Source of the DNA: RGIG3040 sp964410675
GTDB lineage: Bacteria > Bacillota > Clostridia > Lachnospirales > Lachnospiraceae
DNA: 8,532 nt
Reading direction: 5' to 3'
Assembly (NCBI GenBank): GCA_964410675.1
Contig: CAYPIB010000106.1
Location: forward strand, 1 to 8,532
Part shown: positions 1-6,154 of the stretch, piece by piece
Layout: each line of letters starts with the position of its first letter
How positions within the stretch are numbered: the first letter of the stretch is position 1
The notes under the pieces: generated by a model
What the model saw: only the letters and a program-made list of their open reading frames with translations
The model's database searches: none
What the model was told of the DNA's origin: nothing
Program-made: the position numbers and the translations under genes

Positions 1-899
1 TTTTACAACCAGCTTCGCAGCATCTTCTACGTTTTCATTTACATATTCGGTGCTTGACTTATGTTCCTCCATAAATGTCTGAACCGCTTCCGGATTCTGT
101 TCCAAAAATCCTTTTCTAACAATTGTAACCCCAGTAACAAGACTGCTTCCTTCTTCGCCCTGAATGTTTTGCCATTCCTTCGTCATATCAAGCACAACAT
201 TTAATTGTTCGTTCTGAATACATGCGGCCGTTGCATATGGATGCGGTAAAAGTCCTACCGCTTCCGGCTGTTTTGCTAAAATAGCCGCTACTTCAGCTGC
301 TTCTGATTTATATTCCAGCTTTACATCGGTAATACCATTTGCATTAAGCAAATAATTTAAAACATAATCCGGTGTTGTGCCTTTCCCTGTCAAATATACT
401 GTTTTGCCTGATAAATCCTTCATTTCTTTTATTTCTGTATTGGAAGATATTATATCGAGAACACCAAGTGTATTAATATCGATTACATGGATGCCGCCTT
501 CAGTTTTCTGATACAGAATAGCTGCTACATTTGCCGGAACAAGGGCAATATCCAAATCCCCCTTAACAATCATTGGAAGTAATGTATCCGCTGATGTTTC
601 CATTGTAAATGTATAGTTATAGGCAGCTGCTCCATTTTCNNNNNNNNNNGACCAATCGAGGTAGGGCCTCTCATTGCTCCTACTTTTATGTTTAGAGGCT
701 CGGTTTCATCTTCAGGTTTTGTTGTATCCTCATCAGTGACAGACTGATTATCGTCTTCTACAGCAACAGCCGCAGGCTCCTGTACTTCTTTTACAATACT
801 TTCTTCTGTTGCTTTATTACTCTCAGGCTCTGCTGCCTTGCCACATGCCGTAAGCATCATCATTATCATTAACGTAAAGATTAATATTCTTTTTTTCAT
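1..899 (-). CDS. ABC transporter substrate-binding lipoprotein (NMT1/SsuA-like), 3' end beyond window, interrupted by assembly gap
   Basis: Predicted extracytoplasmic solute receptor of an ABC importer, anchored to the outer face of the membrane by lipidation. Residues 1-18 form a lipoprotein signal with lipobox L-T-A-C (Cys19), followed by an acidic, low-complexity linker to about residue 68. The folded domain starts at IKVGAMRGPTSIG (residues 71-83), the G-P-T turn typical of COG0715-type receptors. After the 10-N run, bases 639-1 read open for 213 codons in another frame, with family-like stretches such as GDLDIALVPANVAAILYQ. Both halves belong to one protein, so the frame change reflects a wrong gap length; continuity needs a true gap of 3k+2 bases, probably hiding under ten residues. 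The C-terminus lies off the left edge, where permease and ATPase genes would be expected. The ligand cannot be read. The ATG at 899 follows AAAGGATGAAGAC, a usable ribosome binding site. Certain as a binding protein, uncertain in specificity. Confidence 0.88.
640..649. other. assembly gap (10 N) inside the substrate-binding protein gene
   Basis: Ten undetermined bases. The coding frame before the gap and the frame after it do not match across 10 bases, although both sides encode parts of the same receptor family. The run is therefore a placeholder rather than a measured length, and the gene should not be called a pseudogene on this evidence. Confidence 0.95.
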
Positions 900-942
900 G
901 TCTTCATCCTTTTAATCCAAATTTTTACTTTTATCTTTACGT

Positions 943-971
943 ATCTTACACTATTTCATATAAAAATGCAA
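943..971 (-). promoter_or_regulatory. sigma-A-type promoter of the substrate-binding protein gene
   Basis: On the minus strand, TTGCAT (971-966) and TAAGAT (948-943) are separated by 17 bases, a good housekeeping-type match. Transcription would begin about 935, giving a leader of roughly 35 nt before the ATG at 899. The -35 sits directly after the U-rich tail of the upstream terminator, so the lipoprotein gene has its own start independent of the spore-protein gene. Confidence 0.6.
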
Positions 972-978
972 CAAAAAC

Positions 979-1004
979 AAAGCGGCTTATTCCTAAGCCG
1001 CTTT
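979..1004 (-). terminator. rho-independent terminator of the SASP gene
   Basis: A perfect 11-bp stem (979-989 with 994-1004, core AAAGCGGCTTA) closes a 4-nt loop. Read on the minus strand it lies 17 nt past the SASP stop codon and is followed by GTTTTTGTTGCATTTTT, a T-rich tail. It separates the sporulation gene from the transporter gene downstream. Confidence 0.85.
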
Positions 1005-1021
1005 GCCCACTACTCTATTTG

Positions 1022-1219
1022 TTATTTCATCTGTTCTTCCTGATTTTTGATCATTCTACGAACCATCTCTCCACCGATAGAACCAGCTTCTCTAGATGTT
1101 AAGTCACCATTGTAACCTTCCTTTAAGTTAACTCCTAATTCAGAAGCTACCTCTGTTTTGAAACGATCCATAGCAGCCTTTGCTTCTGGAACCTGTGTCT
1201 TATTAGAATTGCTTGTCAT
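1022..1219 (-). CDS. alpha/beta-type small acid-soluble spore protein
   Basis: A 65-residue member of the alpha/beta SASP family, the proteins that coat DNA in the dormant spore, shift it toward an A-like form and protect it from UV and chemical damage; they are degraded at germination by the GPR protease. The sequence shows both family hallmarks: the GPR cleavage region KTEVASELGV (residues 21-30, expected cut after Glu23) and the conserved DNA-binding stretch NLKEGYNGDLTSREAGSIGG (31-50) followed by EMVRRMI. The length is normal for the family. The start is secure, with GGAGGTGA seven bases before the ATG. Expression is expected in the forespore under sigma-G or sigma-F; I could not identify a convincing forespore promoter by eye. 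The gene is monocistronic, with its own terminator at 979-1004. Its presence argues for a spore-forming host. Confidence 0.96.
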   Translation of the reverse strand: MTSNSNKTQVPEAKAAMDRFKTEVASELGVNLKEGYNGDLTSREAGSIGGEMVRRMIKNQEEQMK

Positions 1220-1261
1220 TTCTTTTCACCTCCATATACTATTTTTATCTATATTTTAGAC

Positions 1262-1305
1262 AAGGACATCATTCTTGTTGGACTCATTATTAAAATGATG
1301 TCCTT
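1262..1305. repeat. 12-bp perfect inverted repeat with 20-nt spacer, upstream of the SASP gene
   Basis: The arms AAGGACATCATT (1262-1273) and AATGATGTCCTT (1294-1305) are exact reverse complements around a 20-nt spacer. The element lies about 45 bp before the SASP start, in the divergent region shared with the GntR module. Neither strand has a strong T-run right after the stem, so it is not a convincing terminator, and no gene end needs one here. It could be a leader hairpin, an operator, or the relic of a lost terminator. Confidence 0.7.
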
Positions 1306-1391
1306 TTGAATGTTTATCGCTTATCTTGGTATTATTATTAGCACAAGTTTTTATTTTATGTTGGTAATTTTTGTTACTTTATTTTTTAATA

Positions 1392-1420
1392 TTGACAGAT
1401 AAACAACAACTGTATATACT
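1392..1420 (+). promoter_or_regulatory. strong sigma-A-type promoter of the GntR-ABC operon
   Basis: A perfect -35 TTGACA (1392-1397), a 17-base spacer and -10 TATACT (1415-1420). The predicted transcription start is near 1427, leaving a leader of about 50 nt. A promoter this close to consensus would be highly active unless repressed, which fits the palindrome lying over its -10. Confidence 0.85.
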
Positions 1421-1429
1421 GTATATACA
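1411..1429. promoter_or_regulatory. 19-bp palindromic operator overlapping the -10, likely bound by the YtrA-type regulator
   Basis: TGTATATAC-T-GTATATACA is a perfect palindrome with a single central base, and it covers the whole -10 hexamer. GntR-family dimers bind such palindromes, and YtrA-type regulators typically repress their own operon. Binding here would directly block RNA polymerase. Assignment to this regulator is an inference from position. Confidence 0.7.
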
Positions 1430-1461
1430 CACATAAGTATTGACATGGAAAAATTGTTAAA

Positions 1462-1468
1462 AAAGGAG
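1462..1468 (+). promoter_or_regulatory. ribosome binding site that decides the GntR regulator start
   Basis: AAAGGAG at 1462-1468 is the only good Shine-Dalgarno near the gene. The in-frame GTG at 1468-1470 overlaps its last base and cannot be served by it. The ATT at 1477-1479 lies eight bases downstream, the normal distance. Confidence 0.7.
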
Positions 1469-1476
1469 TGATATCT

Positions 1477-1842
1477 ATTCACATAAGCATCAGCAATACG
1501 AGCAGTCAGCCTATTTATAACCAAATTTACTGTCAAGTAAAAAAACATATTATTTCCGGTGCTCTTTCAAAGGATGATGCGCTTCCTTCTATCCGGGCAT
1601 TAGCCAAGGATTTGCGTATCAGTGTTATTACAACGAAACGTGCCTATGAAGAATTGGAGCGGGAAGGTCTTATTTATACTGTTGCCGGAAAAGGCTGTTT
1701 TGTTGCACCTAAAAATAAAGAAGCTATTTTAGAAACATATTTGAAACAAATTGAAGCACACATGGAAGAAATTAAATCACTGGCTGCAACGTGTAATCTT
1801 TCAACTGAAGAACTAATCAAGATGTTTCAATCATTAAATTAA
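1477..1842 (+). CDS. YtrA-subfamily GntR transcriptional regulator, probable ATT start
   Basis: A short GntR-type repressor: an N-terminal winged helix-turn-helix and a brief helical tail instead of a large effector domain, the mark of the YtrA subfamily that controls adjacent ABC transporters. The DNA-binding domain shows SQPIYNQIYCQVKKHIISGAL, then LPSIRALAKDLRISVITTKRAYEELEREG and a GKGCFV wing; the remaining roughly 40 residues are predicted helices for dimerisation. No ATG, TTG or usable GTG fits the start: GTG at 1468 overlaps the Shine-Dalgarno sequence. ATT at 1477 has ideal spacing and gives a protein beginning (M)HISISNTSSQPIY, as expected for the family, about 121 residues. If GTG at 1468 were used the protein would be 124 residues. 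The gene is first in a three-gene operon; the ATPase begins 14 nt after its stop. Known relatives respond to cell-envelope-active compounds, but the inducer here is unknown. Confidence 0.92.
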   Translation: MHISISNTSSQPIYNQIYCQVKKHIISGALSKDDALPSIRALAKDLRISVITTKRAYEELEREGLIYTVAGKGCFVAPKNKEAILETYLKQIEAHMEEIKSLAATCNLSTEELIKMFQSLN

Positions 1843-1856
1843 AAAGGAGTTTTTAT

Positions 1857-2702
1857 ATGAATGCCATAGAAATTAAAAATTTATGCAAAAATTATAATGA
1901 ATTCTCACTGGATCATATTAATTTTAATCTGCCTGCCGGCTGTATCATGGGGCTGGTCGGTGAAAACGGTGCCGGTAAAAGTACTACGATTAAATTATTG
2001 TTAAACATCGTAAAAAGAAATGCCGGAACTATTACTATATTAGGCAAAGATAACCAAAAAGATTTTTCTTTGACACTTGAGGATATTGGAGTTGTCCTTG
2101 ATGAACCCGGAATACCGGCATATATGACACCAAAAGATGCTGATCTTGTTATGAAGAATATTTTTAAAAACTGGGAAAGCGAAATATTTTTTGACTATAT
2201 TAAAAAATTTGACTTACCGCCTAAGAAAAAATTCAGCGACTTGTCCCGAGGGATGAAAATGAAGTTTTCAATTGCCATCGCTTTATCCCATAACGCTAAG
2301 CTTTTAATTTTAGATGAGGCAACAAGCGGTTTAGATCCAATCGTCAGGGATGAAATTTTAGATATTTTTAATGATTTTACAAGAGATGAAAATCATTCAA
2401 TTTTATTGTCCTCGCATATCGTCAGTGACTTAGAAAAAATATGTGATTACATTACATTTATTCATAAAGGAAAGATTTTATTTAGCGAAGAAAAGGATTT
2501 GCTATTAGCTAAATATGGCTTTTATCATGGTGAACAAAGTGCTCTAAATTCACTTCCTAAAGAGGCAGTCATTGGAACCAAGACGAGTAGATATGGGGGA
2601 GATGCATTAGTAAACAGAGAGCTTATCCATCCAAATCTTCCTTTAGATAAGGCCAGTATTGAAGATATTATATTATTTATTGTGAGAGGTGAAAAGCTAT
2701 GA
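1857..2702 (+). CDS. ABC transporter ATP-binding protein (YtrB-like)
   Basis: The ATPase subunit of an ABC exporter-type complex, cytoplasmic and paired with the membrane protein encoded next. Visible motifs in order: Walker A GENGAGKST (residues 35-43), signature LSRGM (129-133, a variant of LSGGQ), Walker B LLILDE (149-154), D-loop SGLD (157-160) and the H-loop His187 in LSSH. The Q-loop position reads GVVLDEPGIP, with acidic residues instead of the usual glutamine, as often seen in YtrB/YhcH-type ATPases. At 281 residues it carries a C-terminal extension of about 70 residues beyond the core domain, typical of this group. A clear AAAAAGGAG lies seven bases before the ATG. The gene overlaps the permease gene by 4 nt (ATGA), implying coupled translation. 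Substrate not determinable; an antibiotic- or envelope-stress-related role is inferred from the YtrA-type regulator. Confidence 0.95.
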   Translation: MNAIEIKNLCKNYNEFSLDHINFNLPAGCIMGLVGENGAGKSTTIKLLLNIVKRNAGTITILGKDNQKDFSLTLEDIGVVLDEPGIPAYMTPKDADLVMKNIFKNWESEIFFDYIKKFDLPPKKKFSDLSRGMKMKFSIAIALSHNAKLLILDEATSGLDPIVRDEILDIFNDFTRDENHSILLSSHIVSDLEKICDYITFIHKGKILFSEEKDLLLAKYGFYHGEQSALNSLPKEAVIGTKTSRYGGDALVNRELIHPNLPLDKASIEDIILFIVRGEKL

Positions 2703-3334
2703 AGGGTTATCTTATAAAAGACTTACAGCTTCTATGGAAGCAATCAAAATGGATATTTATTTTTATGCTGGTATTTGTGGTTTTAGGTACATTCGTAAAA
2801 GGGCTCAATTTTTATACTGCCTATGCTTTTATTTTTGCTTCAATATTGCCTATTAATGCGTTGAGTTACGACGAACATAGCAATTTCCAATTATTCTCTT
2901 GTACACTGCCGCCCTCCCGCACTATTTATATAAAAGCAAAATATATTTTAGGTCTTATAGTACTGCTTATACTTACTATTACATACAGTATAAGCAATAC
3001 TATAAAAATGATTTTACATTCTCAATTTAATATAATCGAAGCCTTAAAACCAGTTGTTTTTTTGTCCATCATTGCGCTTGTTTTTACTTCATTAACGATT
3101 CCCTTCCTCGCATATTTAGGAATGATTAAGGGACGTTGGGCTTATATTCTGATGTTTTGTTTGGCAGGAGCAGCAGGAGCAGCATTAATTGGATCTTTTA
3201 CGCATACATCTGAGCTGAGCTCCCTCTCTAATAGTCTTCAAAATTATTCGGTTTTACTGTTGCTTGTTTCTTTTATTATTTATTTTATCTCTTATAAGTT
3301 TTCCTGTTTCTTATATAAGAAAAGGGTATTTTAA
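2699..3334 (+). CDS. ABC-2 type transporter membrane protein
   Basis: Membrane-spanning partner of the ATPase encoded immediately upstream. The 211 residues contain about six hydrophobic segments: roughly 18-34, 39-56, 82-98, 118-140, 147-166 and 183-199. The N-terminus (MKGYLIKDLQLLWKQ), the ALSYDEHSNFQLFSCTLPPSR loop after the second helix and the following lysine-containing KAKYILG region match the layout of the ABC_2_membrane_5 family (PF13346), the usual permease in YtrA-regulated cassettes. The ATG overlaps the ATPase stop as ATGA, so its synthesis is probably coupled to that of the ATPase. It is the last gene of the operon, and a hairpin follows 17 nt after the stop. The transported molecule is unknown. 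Confidence 0.88.
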   Translation: MKGYLIKDLQLLWKQSKWIFIFMLVFVVLGTFVKGLNFYTAYAFIFASILPINALSYDEHSNFQLFSCTLPPSRTIYIKAKYILGLIVLLILTITYSISNTIKMILHSQFNIIEALKPVVFLSIIALVFTSLTIPFLAYLGMIKGRWAYILMFCLAGAAGAALIGSFTHTSELSSLSNSLQNYSVLLLLVSFIIYFISYKFSCFLYKKRVF

Positions 3335-3351
3335 CATACTTTACACAATCA

Positions 3352-3385
3352 AAAGCGGTGAGCAAACTGAATCGGTCACCGCTTT
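3352..3385. terminator. bidirectional terminator between converging operons
   Basis: A 10-bp perfect stem (3352-3361 AAAGCGGTGA with 3376-3385) closes a 14-nt loop. It lies 17 nt past the permease stop on the plus strand and 12 nt past the glucosidase stop on the minus strand. The minus-strand exit is TTTTGATTG and the plus-strand exit CTTACTATCCTTTTATTTTTC, so U-tracts are imperfect on both sides, but the position between two convergent gene ends supports shared use. Confidence 0.7.
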
Positions 3386-3397
3386 CTTACTATCCTT

Positions 3398-5425
3398 TTA
3401 TTTTTCTTTTTGCTTATCAATTGTGAGTACTTTAATATGATTTTGATTATCATAATCCTTACTATATCCATCATCTAAATATAATTCATAGCTTCCGGTC
3501 ATAGTTACAAAATCAATGATTTCTAAATCGGTAAAATCAACTTCTTCCACGCACATACCGCCTTTAGAAAGCGGCAGCATTTTTTCCGGCCTAATAAAAA
3601 ATACAACCTCGTCTAATGCAGTCAAAATATAATGATGCCCTTTGGGTAAAATCTCAAAGCTACGTTCTTTTAAACTCTTCATTCGCACAAGCTTCATACT
3701 TTCCGGCAAATACACATATCTTCCGGCCGCATTCTGTTCATATACAGGTGCAAGCATTAAGCTTTCACCGAGTAACAGCTGATCCTCTATGCCTCTTGCT
3801 GTTTCGTCGTCTCTATATTCAAACCCGAGCGGCAAAAACATCATTTCATCTCCTAGTGCCGCTTTCATAAATTCACTGTATAAATATGGCAAAAGACCAT
3901 AGCGTATTCCGATGATTTTTGCAAAGGCTTCTTTATTTTCAAACCGATATGCTTCCTGCACTCTTGTACCAAGGGCAGAATGATTCCGCATAAGCGGAGT
4001 AAATATACCAAACGCAAGCCACCGAAGCAGCAAATCCTCTGTTGCATTTGCTCCAAATCCACCAATATCTGCTCCGGTATAAAGGAAGCCGCACATATTA
4101 AGCGAAGGCATCATCTTAATATTTAATAAAATATGTGACCACCATGACATATTATCACCGGTCCATATTCCGCCATAGCGATGCATTCCGATATAAGAAG
4201 CTCTTGAAAAAAGCAAAATTCGTTTGTCCGGCGCAATTTTCTCAAATGCTTCACCAGCTGCCCTTGTCATATAGTATCCGTATAAATTGTGAACACGGTC
4301 ATGACGGATTTTTTCTCCGTTATATTCATGATAAAAGCTTTCATAGTCTTTTTTATTGTTAGCAAGTCCATAAATTAAATCTTTTAAATAGAAGAATTTA
4401 TGAATATCAAGATTTTCCTCTTGAGATAATTTAGCTATTTCTTTATACACTTCTTTTAAGTTATCCTCTGTATAAAACATTGCCGGCTCATTCATATCAT
4501 TCCAAAAGCCTTCAATGCCCTGATCTAATAAAAATTTATACTTTTCCCCGAACCAATCTCTTGCTTCTTTATTCAGCATATCAGGAAAATGAACTTTACC
4601 CGGCCAAACTCCTGCAACAAACGGTGTCCCATCTTCCTTTTTACAAAAGTATCCGTTTTGTATGCCTTCCTCATAAGCATCATATCCAGCTTCTATTTTG
4701 ACACCGGCATCAATAATCGGGACAAGGTGAACATTCTCACGCTTCATCTCTTCCACAAACTCCGGGAAATTCGGAAATGCCTGTTCATCTATTGTAAAGT
4801 CTTTATAGCGCTCCATATAATCAATGTCCATATAAACACTATCAAGCGGTATTCCATTTTCCCGATGCATCTTTACTACTTCTTTTATTTCTGTCTCATT
4901 CATGTAACTCCAGCGGCTCTGTCCATAGCCAAATGCCCATTGAGGCGGGATATAGCTTCGTCCAATTAACCGCCTGAATGCCTGTACAATTTCTTTTTCT
5001 GAATTTCCTTCTATGATATAAAAAATAAAATCATTTGTTTCCGGTGTAATCACAAGCTCATGGAGCTTTGTAAAGCCAATATCAAATTTAACCTGTGCCG
5101 GATAGTCAACAAATACTCCAAACGTTTTGATACCGCTGACTATTAAAAAATTATGAGCACCGTATAAGGAATGCTTCTCCTCGCTGTGGCTTGGATCATC
5201 GCTGCAATTACTAATATAAAGATAACCTCTTTTATTAATTCCTCTTATGTTTTCCCCAAGTCCATAGACAATATCATCTTTATCCATTTTAAATAACAAA
5301 CTGAATGCCTCTTCATTTTGTAACGTTTCAAAAAATGGCAGCGGTAACGTCTCCACACTTATGTTAACCACTGTGCTTTCCGTCTCAATCGGGTTCCCAA
5401 AAATATATTTTAATATTTTGCTCAT
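3398..5425 (-). CDS. glycoside hydrolase family 31 alpha-glucosidase (Ro-alphaG1-like)
   Basis: Predicted retaining exo-alpha-glucosidase releasing glucose from the non-reducing end of alpha-glucosides. At 675 residues with no signal peptide or membrane segment, it is cytoplasmic and would act on imported oligosaccharides. An N-terminal beta-sandwich (to about 155, with DDIVYGLGENIRGINKRGY) is followed by the catalytic barrel: IPLDSVYMDIDYM near 192-204, GFWNDMNEPAMF with nucleophile Asp310, RYGGIWTGDNMSWW with acid/base Asp424, and GADIGGFG then PLMRNHSALGTR; C-terminal beta domains end the protein. It closely resembles, from memory, the 663-residue Blautia obeum enzyme Ro-alphaG1. The tryptophan in GYGQSRWSY (Trp172) appears to match Ro-alphaG1 Trp169, reported to favour alpha-1,6 over alpha-1,4 links, so isomaltose-type preference is inferred. 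Its ATG overlaps the stop of the response-regulator gene (ATGA) and is preceded by GAGGG six bases upstream. A hairpin terminator follows. Confidence 0.95.
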   Translation of the reverse strand: MSKILKYIFGNPIETESTVVNISVETLPLPFFETLQNEEAFSLLFKMDKDDIVYGLGENIRGINKRGYLYISNCSDDPSHSEEKHSLYGAHNFLIVSGIKTFGVFVDYPAQVKFDIGFTKLHELVITPETNDFIFYIIEGNSEKEIVQAFRRLIGRSYIPPQWAFGYGQSRWSYMNETEIKEVVKMHRENGIPLDSVYMDIDYMERYKDFTIDEQAFPNFPEFVEEMKRENVHLVPIIDAGVKIEAGYDAYEEGIQNGYFCKKEDGTPFVAGVWPGKVHFPDMLNKEARDWFGEKYKFLLDQGIEGFWNDMNEPAMFYTEDNLKEVYKEIAKLSQEENLDIHKFFYLKDLIYGLANNKKDYESFYHEYNGEKIRHDRVHNLYGYYMTRAAGEAFEKIAPDKRILLFSRASYIGMHRYGGIWTGDNMSWWSHILLNIKMMPSLNMCGFLYTGADIGGFGANATEDLLLRWLAFGIFTPLMRNHSALGTRVQEAYRFENKEAFAKIIGIRYGLLPYLYSEFMKAALGDEMMFLPLGFEYRDDETARGIEDQLLLGESLMLAPVYEQNAAGRYVYLPESMKLVRMKSLKERSFEILPKGHHYILTALDEVVFFIRPEKMLPLSKGGMCVEEVDFTDLEIIDFVTMTGSYELYLDDGYSKDYDNQNHIKVLTIDKQKEK

Positions 5426-6069
5426 TCTAATCCCTCAACTTTCCTTAAAGATACTGACAGTGTAGCATAATTNNNNNNNNNNNNNNNNNNNNNNNNNNNN
5501 NNNNNNNNNNNNNNNNNNNNNNNNNNNNNNNNNNNNNNNNNNNNNNNNNNNNNNNNNNNNNNNNNNNNNNNNAAAAGCTTTAAAATCTTATACTCAATCG
5601 GAGTCAGCCTTACTTCCTGACCAGACACGCTGACATGTTTATTTTTGTCATCTATCAGCAGTTCATCTATTTGATAGGTACAGTTGCTATTTTGTCTTGT
5701 CCTGCTTAAAATAAAGTAACGTCTAAGCTGCACCTTAATTCTAGCCATCAGCTCTAAAATACTACAGTTCTTAGTAATATAGTCATCAGCCCCCTGCCCA
5801 AACGCCATCAGTTTCCACTCTTCTTCTATTAAATCAGACAGCACTAAAATCGGCAGTAAAAACCTTTTACGAATAGCAGCAAGAAAGTCAATACTCCTTT
5901 TTCCATCTCTTAAGTCCATAATTAAAAGCTCAATTTCTTCTTCGTCAATCAGACGAACCACTTCATCCTCTTCATATGGCTTCCATATCCTGCATTGTTC
6001 CTGTGAAAGATACAAACTTATATATTCCGCATATTCATTATCCGATTGAAAAATTATTATATTACTCAT
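5422..6069 (-). CDS. OmpR/KdpE-like response regulator, DNA-binding domain interrupted by assembly gap
   Basis: Two-component response regulator: an N-terminal receiver, then the start of an OmpR-type winged helix. The receiver shows Asp10 in the acidic pocket (usually a pair; here S-D), phospho-acceptor Asp52 in LLIMDLRDG, Ser78 in VLSDL, and switch Lys100 in DDYITKN, where the usual proline after lysine is Asn. A linker leads to DELLIDDKNKHVSVSGQEVRLTPIEYKILKL (about 135-165), the beta-sheet and first helix of the DNA-binding domain. The rest is hidden by 100 N. The 16 residues after the gap (NYATLSVSLRKVEGLE) could be the last strands of the wing but lack its usual GxGY. The start has AGGAGG eight bases before the ATG. 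The stop overlaps the glucosidase ATG, so the two are probably translationally coupled. No histidine kinase is visible; one could lie elsewhere, or partly in the gap if that is larger than drawn. Confidence 0.88.
   Translation of the reverse strand: MSNIIIFQSDNEYAEYISLYLSQEQCRIWKPYEEDEVVRLIDEEEIELLIMDLRDGKRSIDFLAAIRKRFLLPILVLSDLIEEEWKLMAFGQGADDYITKNCSILELMARIKVQLRRYFILSRTRQNSNCTYQIDELLIDDKNKHVSVSGQEVRLTPIEYKILKLXXXXXXXXXXXXXXXXXXXXXXXXXXXXXXXXXXNYATLSVSLRKVEGLE
5473..5572. other. assembly gap (100 N) inside the response regulator gene
   Basis: Exactly 100 undetermined bases, the conventional scaffold placeholder for a gap of unknown size. It hides the recognition helix of the response regulator. 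The reading frame across it happens to stay open, but this carries no weight because the true length is unknown; additional sequence, even a whole gene, could be missing. Confidence 0.95.
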
Positions 6070-6154
6070 ATTGGCAGCCTCCTAAGTACATTTATATTAA
6101 CCTAACATTCTCTATTTTTTCTTTAAATAAATAGAACTCCTATTCATTAGACAA

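Noticed and set aside
1220..1320. Forespore (sigma-G-like) promoter for the SASP gene
   Set aside because: GCGATA-17-CATTTTA and a GAATG element further down only partly resemble the consensus; neither is good enough to call by eye.
1411..1429. Simple TA-repeat (microsatellite) explanation for the palindrome
   Set aside because: The C and G bases at symmetric positions and the exact fit over the -10 argue for an operator rather than slippage repeat.
1440..1468. Second TTGACA as the -35 of another promoter for the regulator
   Set aside because: Seventeen bases downstream the sequence is AAGGAG, the ribosome binding site, with no -10-like hexamer at 16-18 bp.
1351..1548. Open frame of 65 codons on the minus strand opposite the GntR promoter
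   Set aside because: It overlaps the strong promoter, operator and the start of the regulator, has no ribosome binding site that I can see, and encodes an unremarkable hydrophobic sequence without family features.
3163..3187. Short GCAGGAGCA tandem in the permease gene
   Set aside because: It encodes an Ala/Gly-rich membrane helix stretch (AGAAGAA) and is readily explained by codon repetition.
4589..4969. Open frame of 126 codons on the plus strand inside the glucosidase gene
   Set aside because: It is fully antisense to conserved GH31 catalytic-domain coding sequence; the composition is what reverse-strand reading of AT-rich codons produces.
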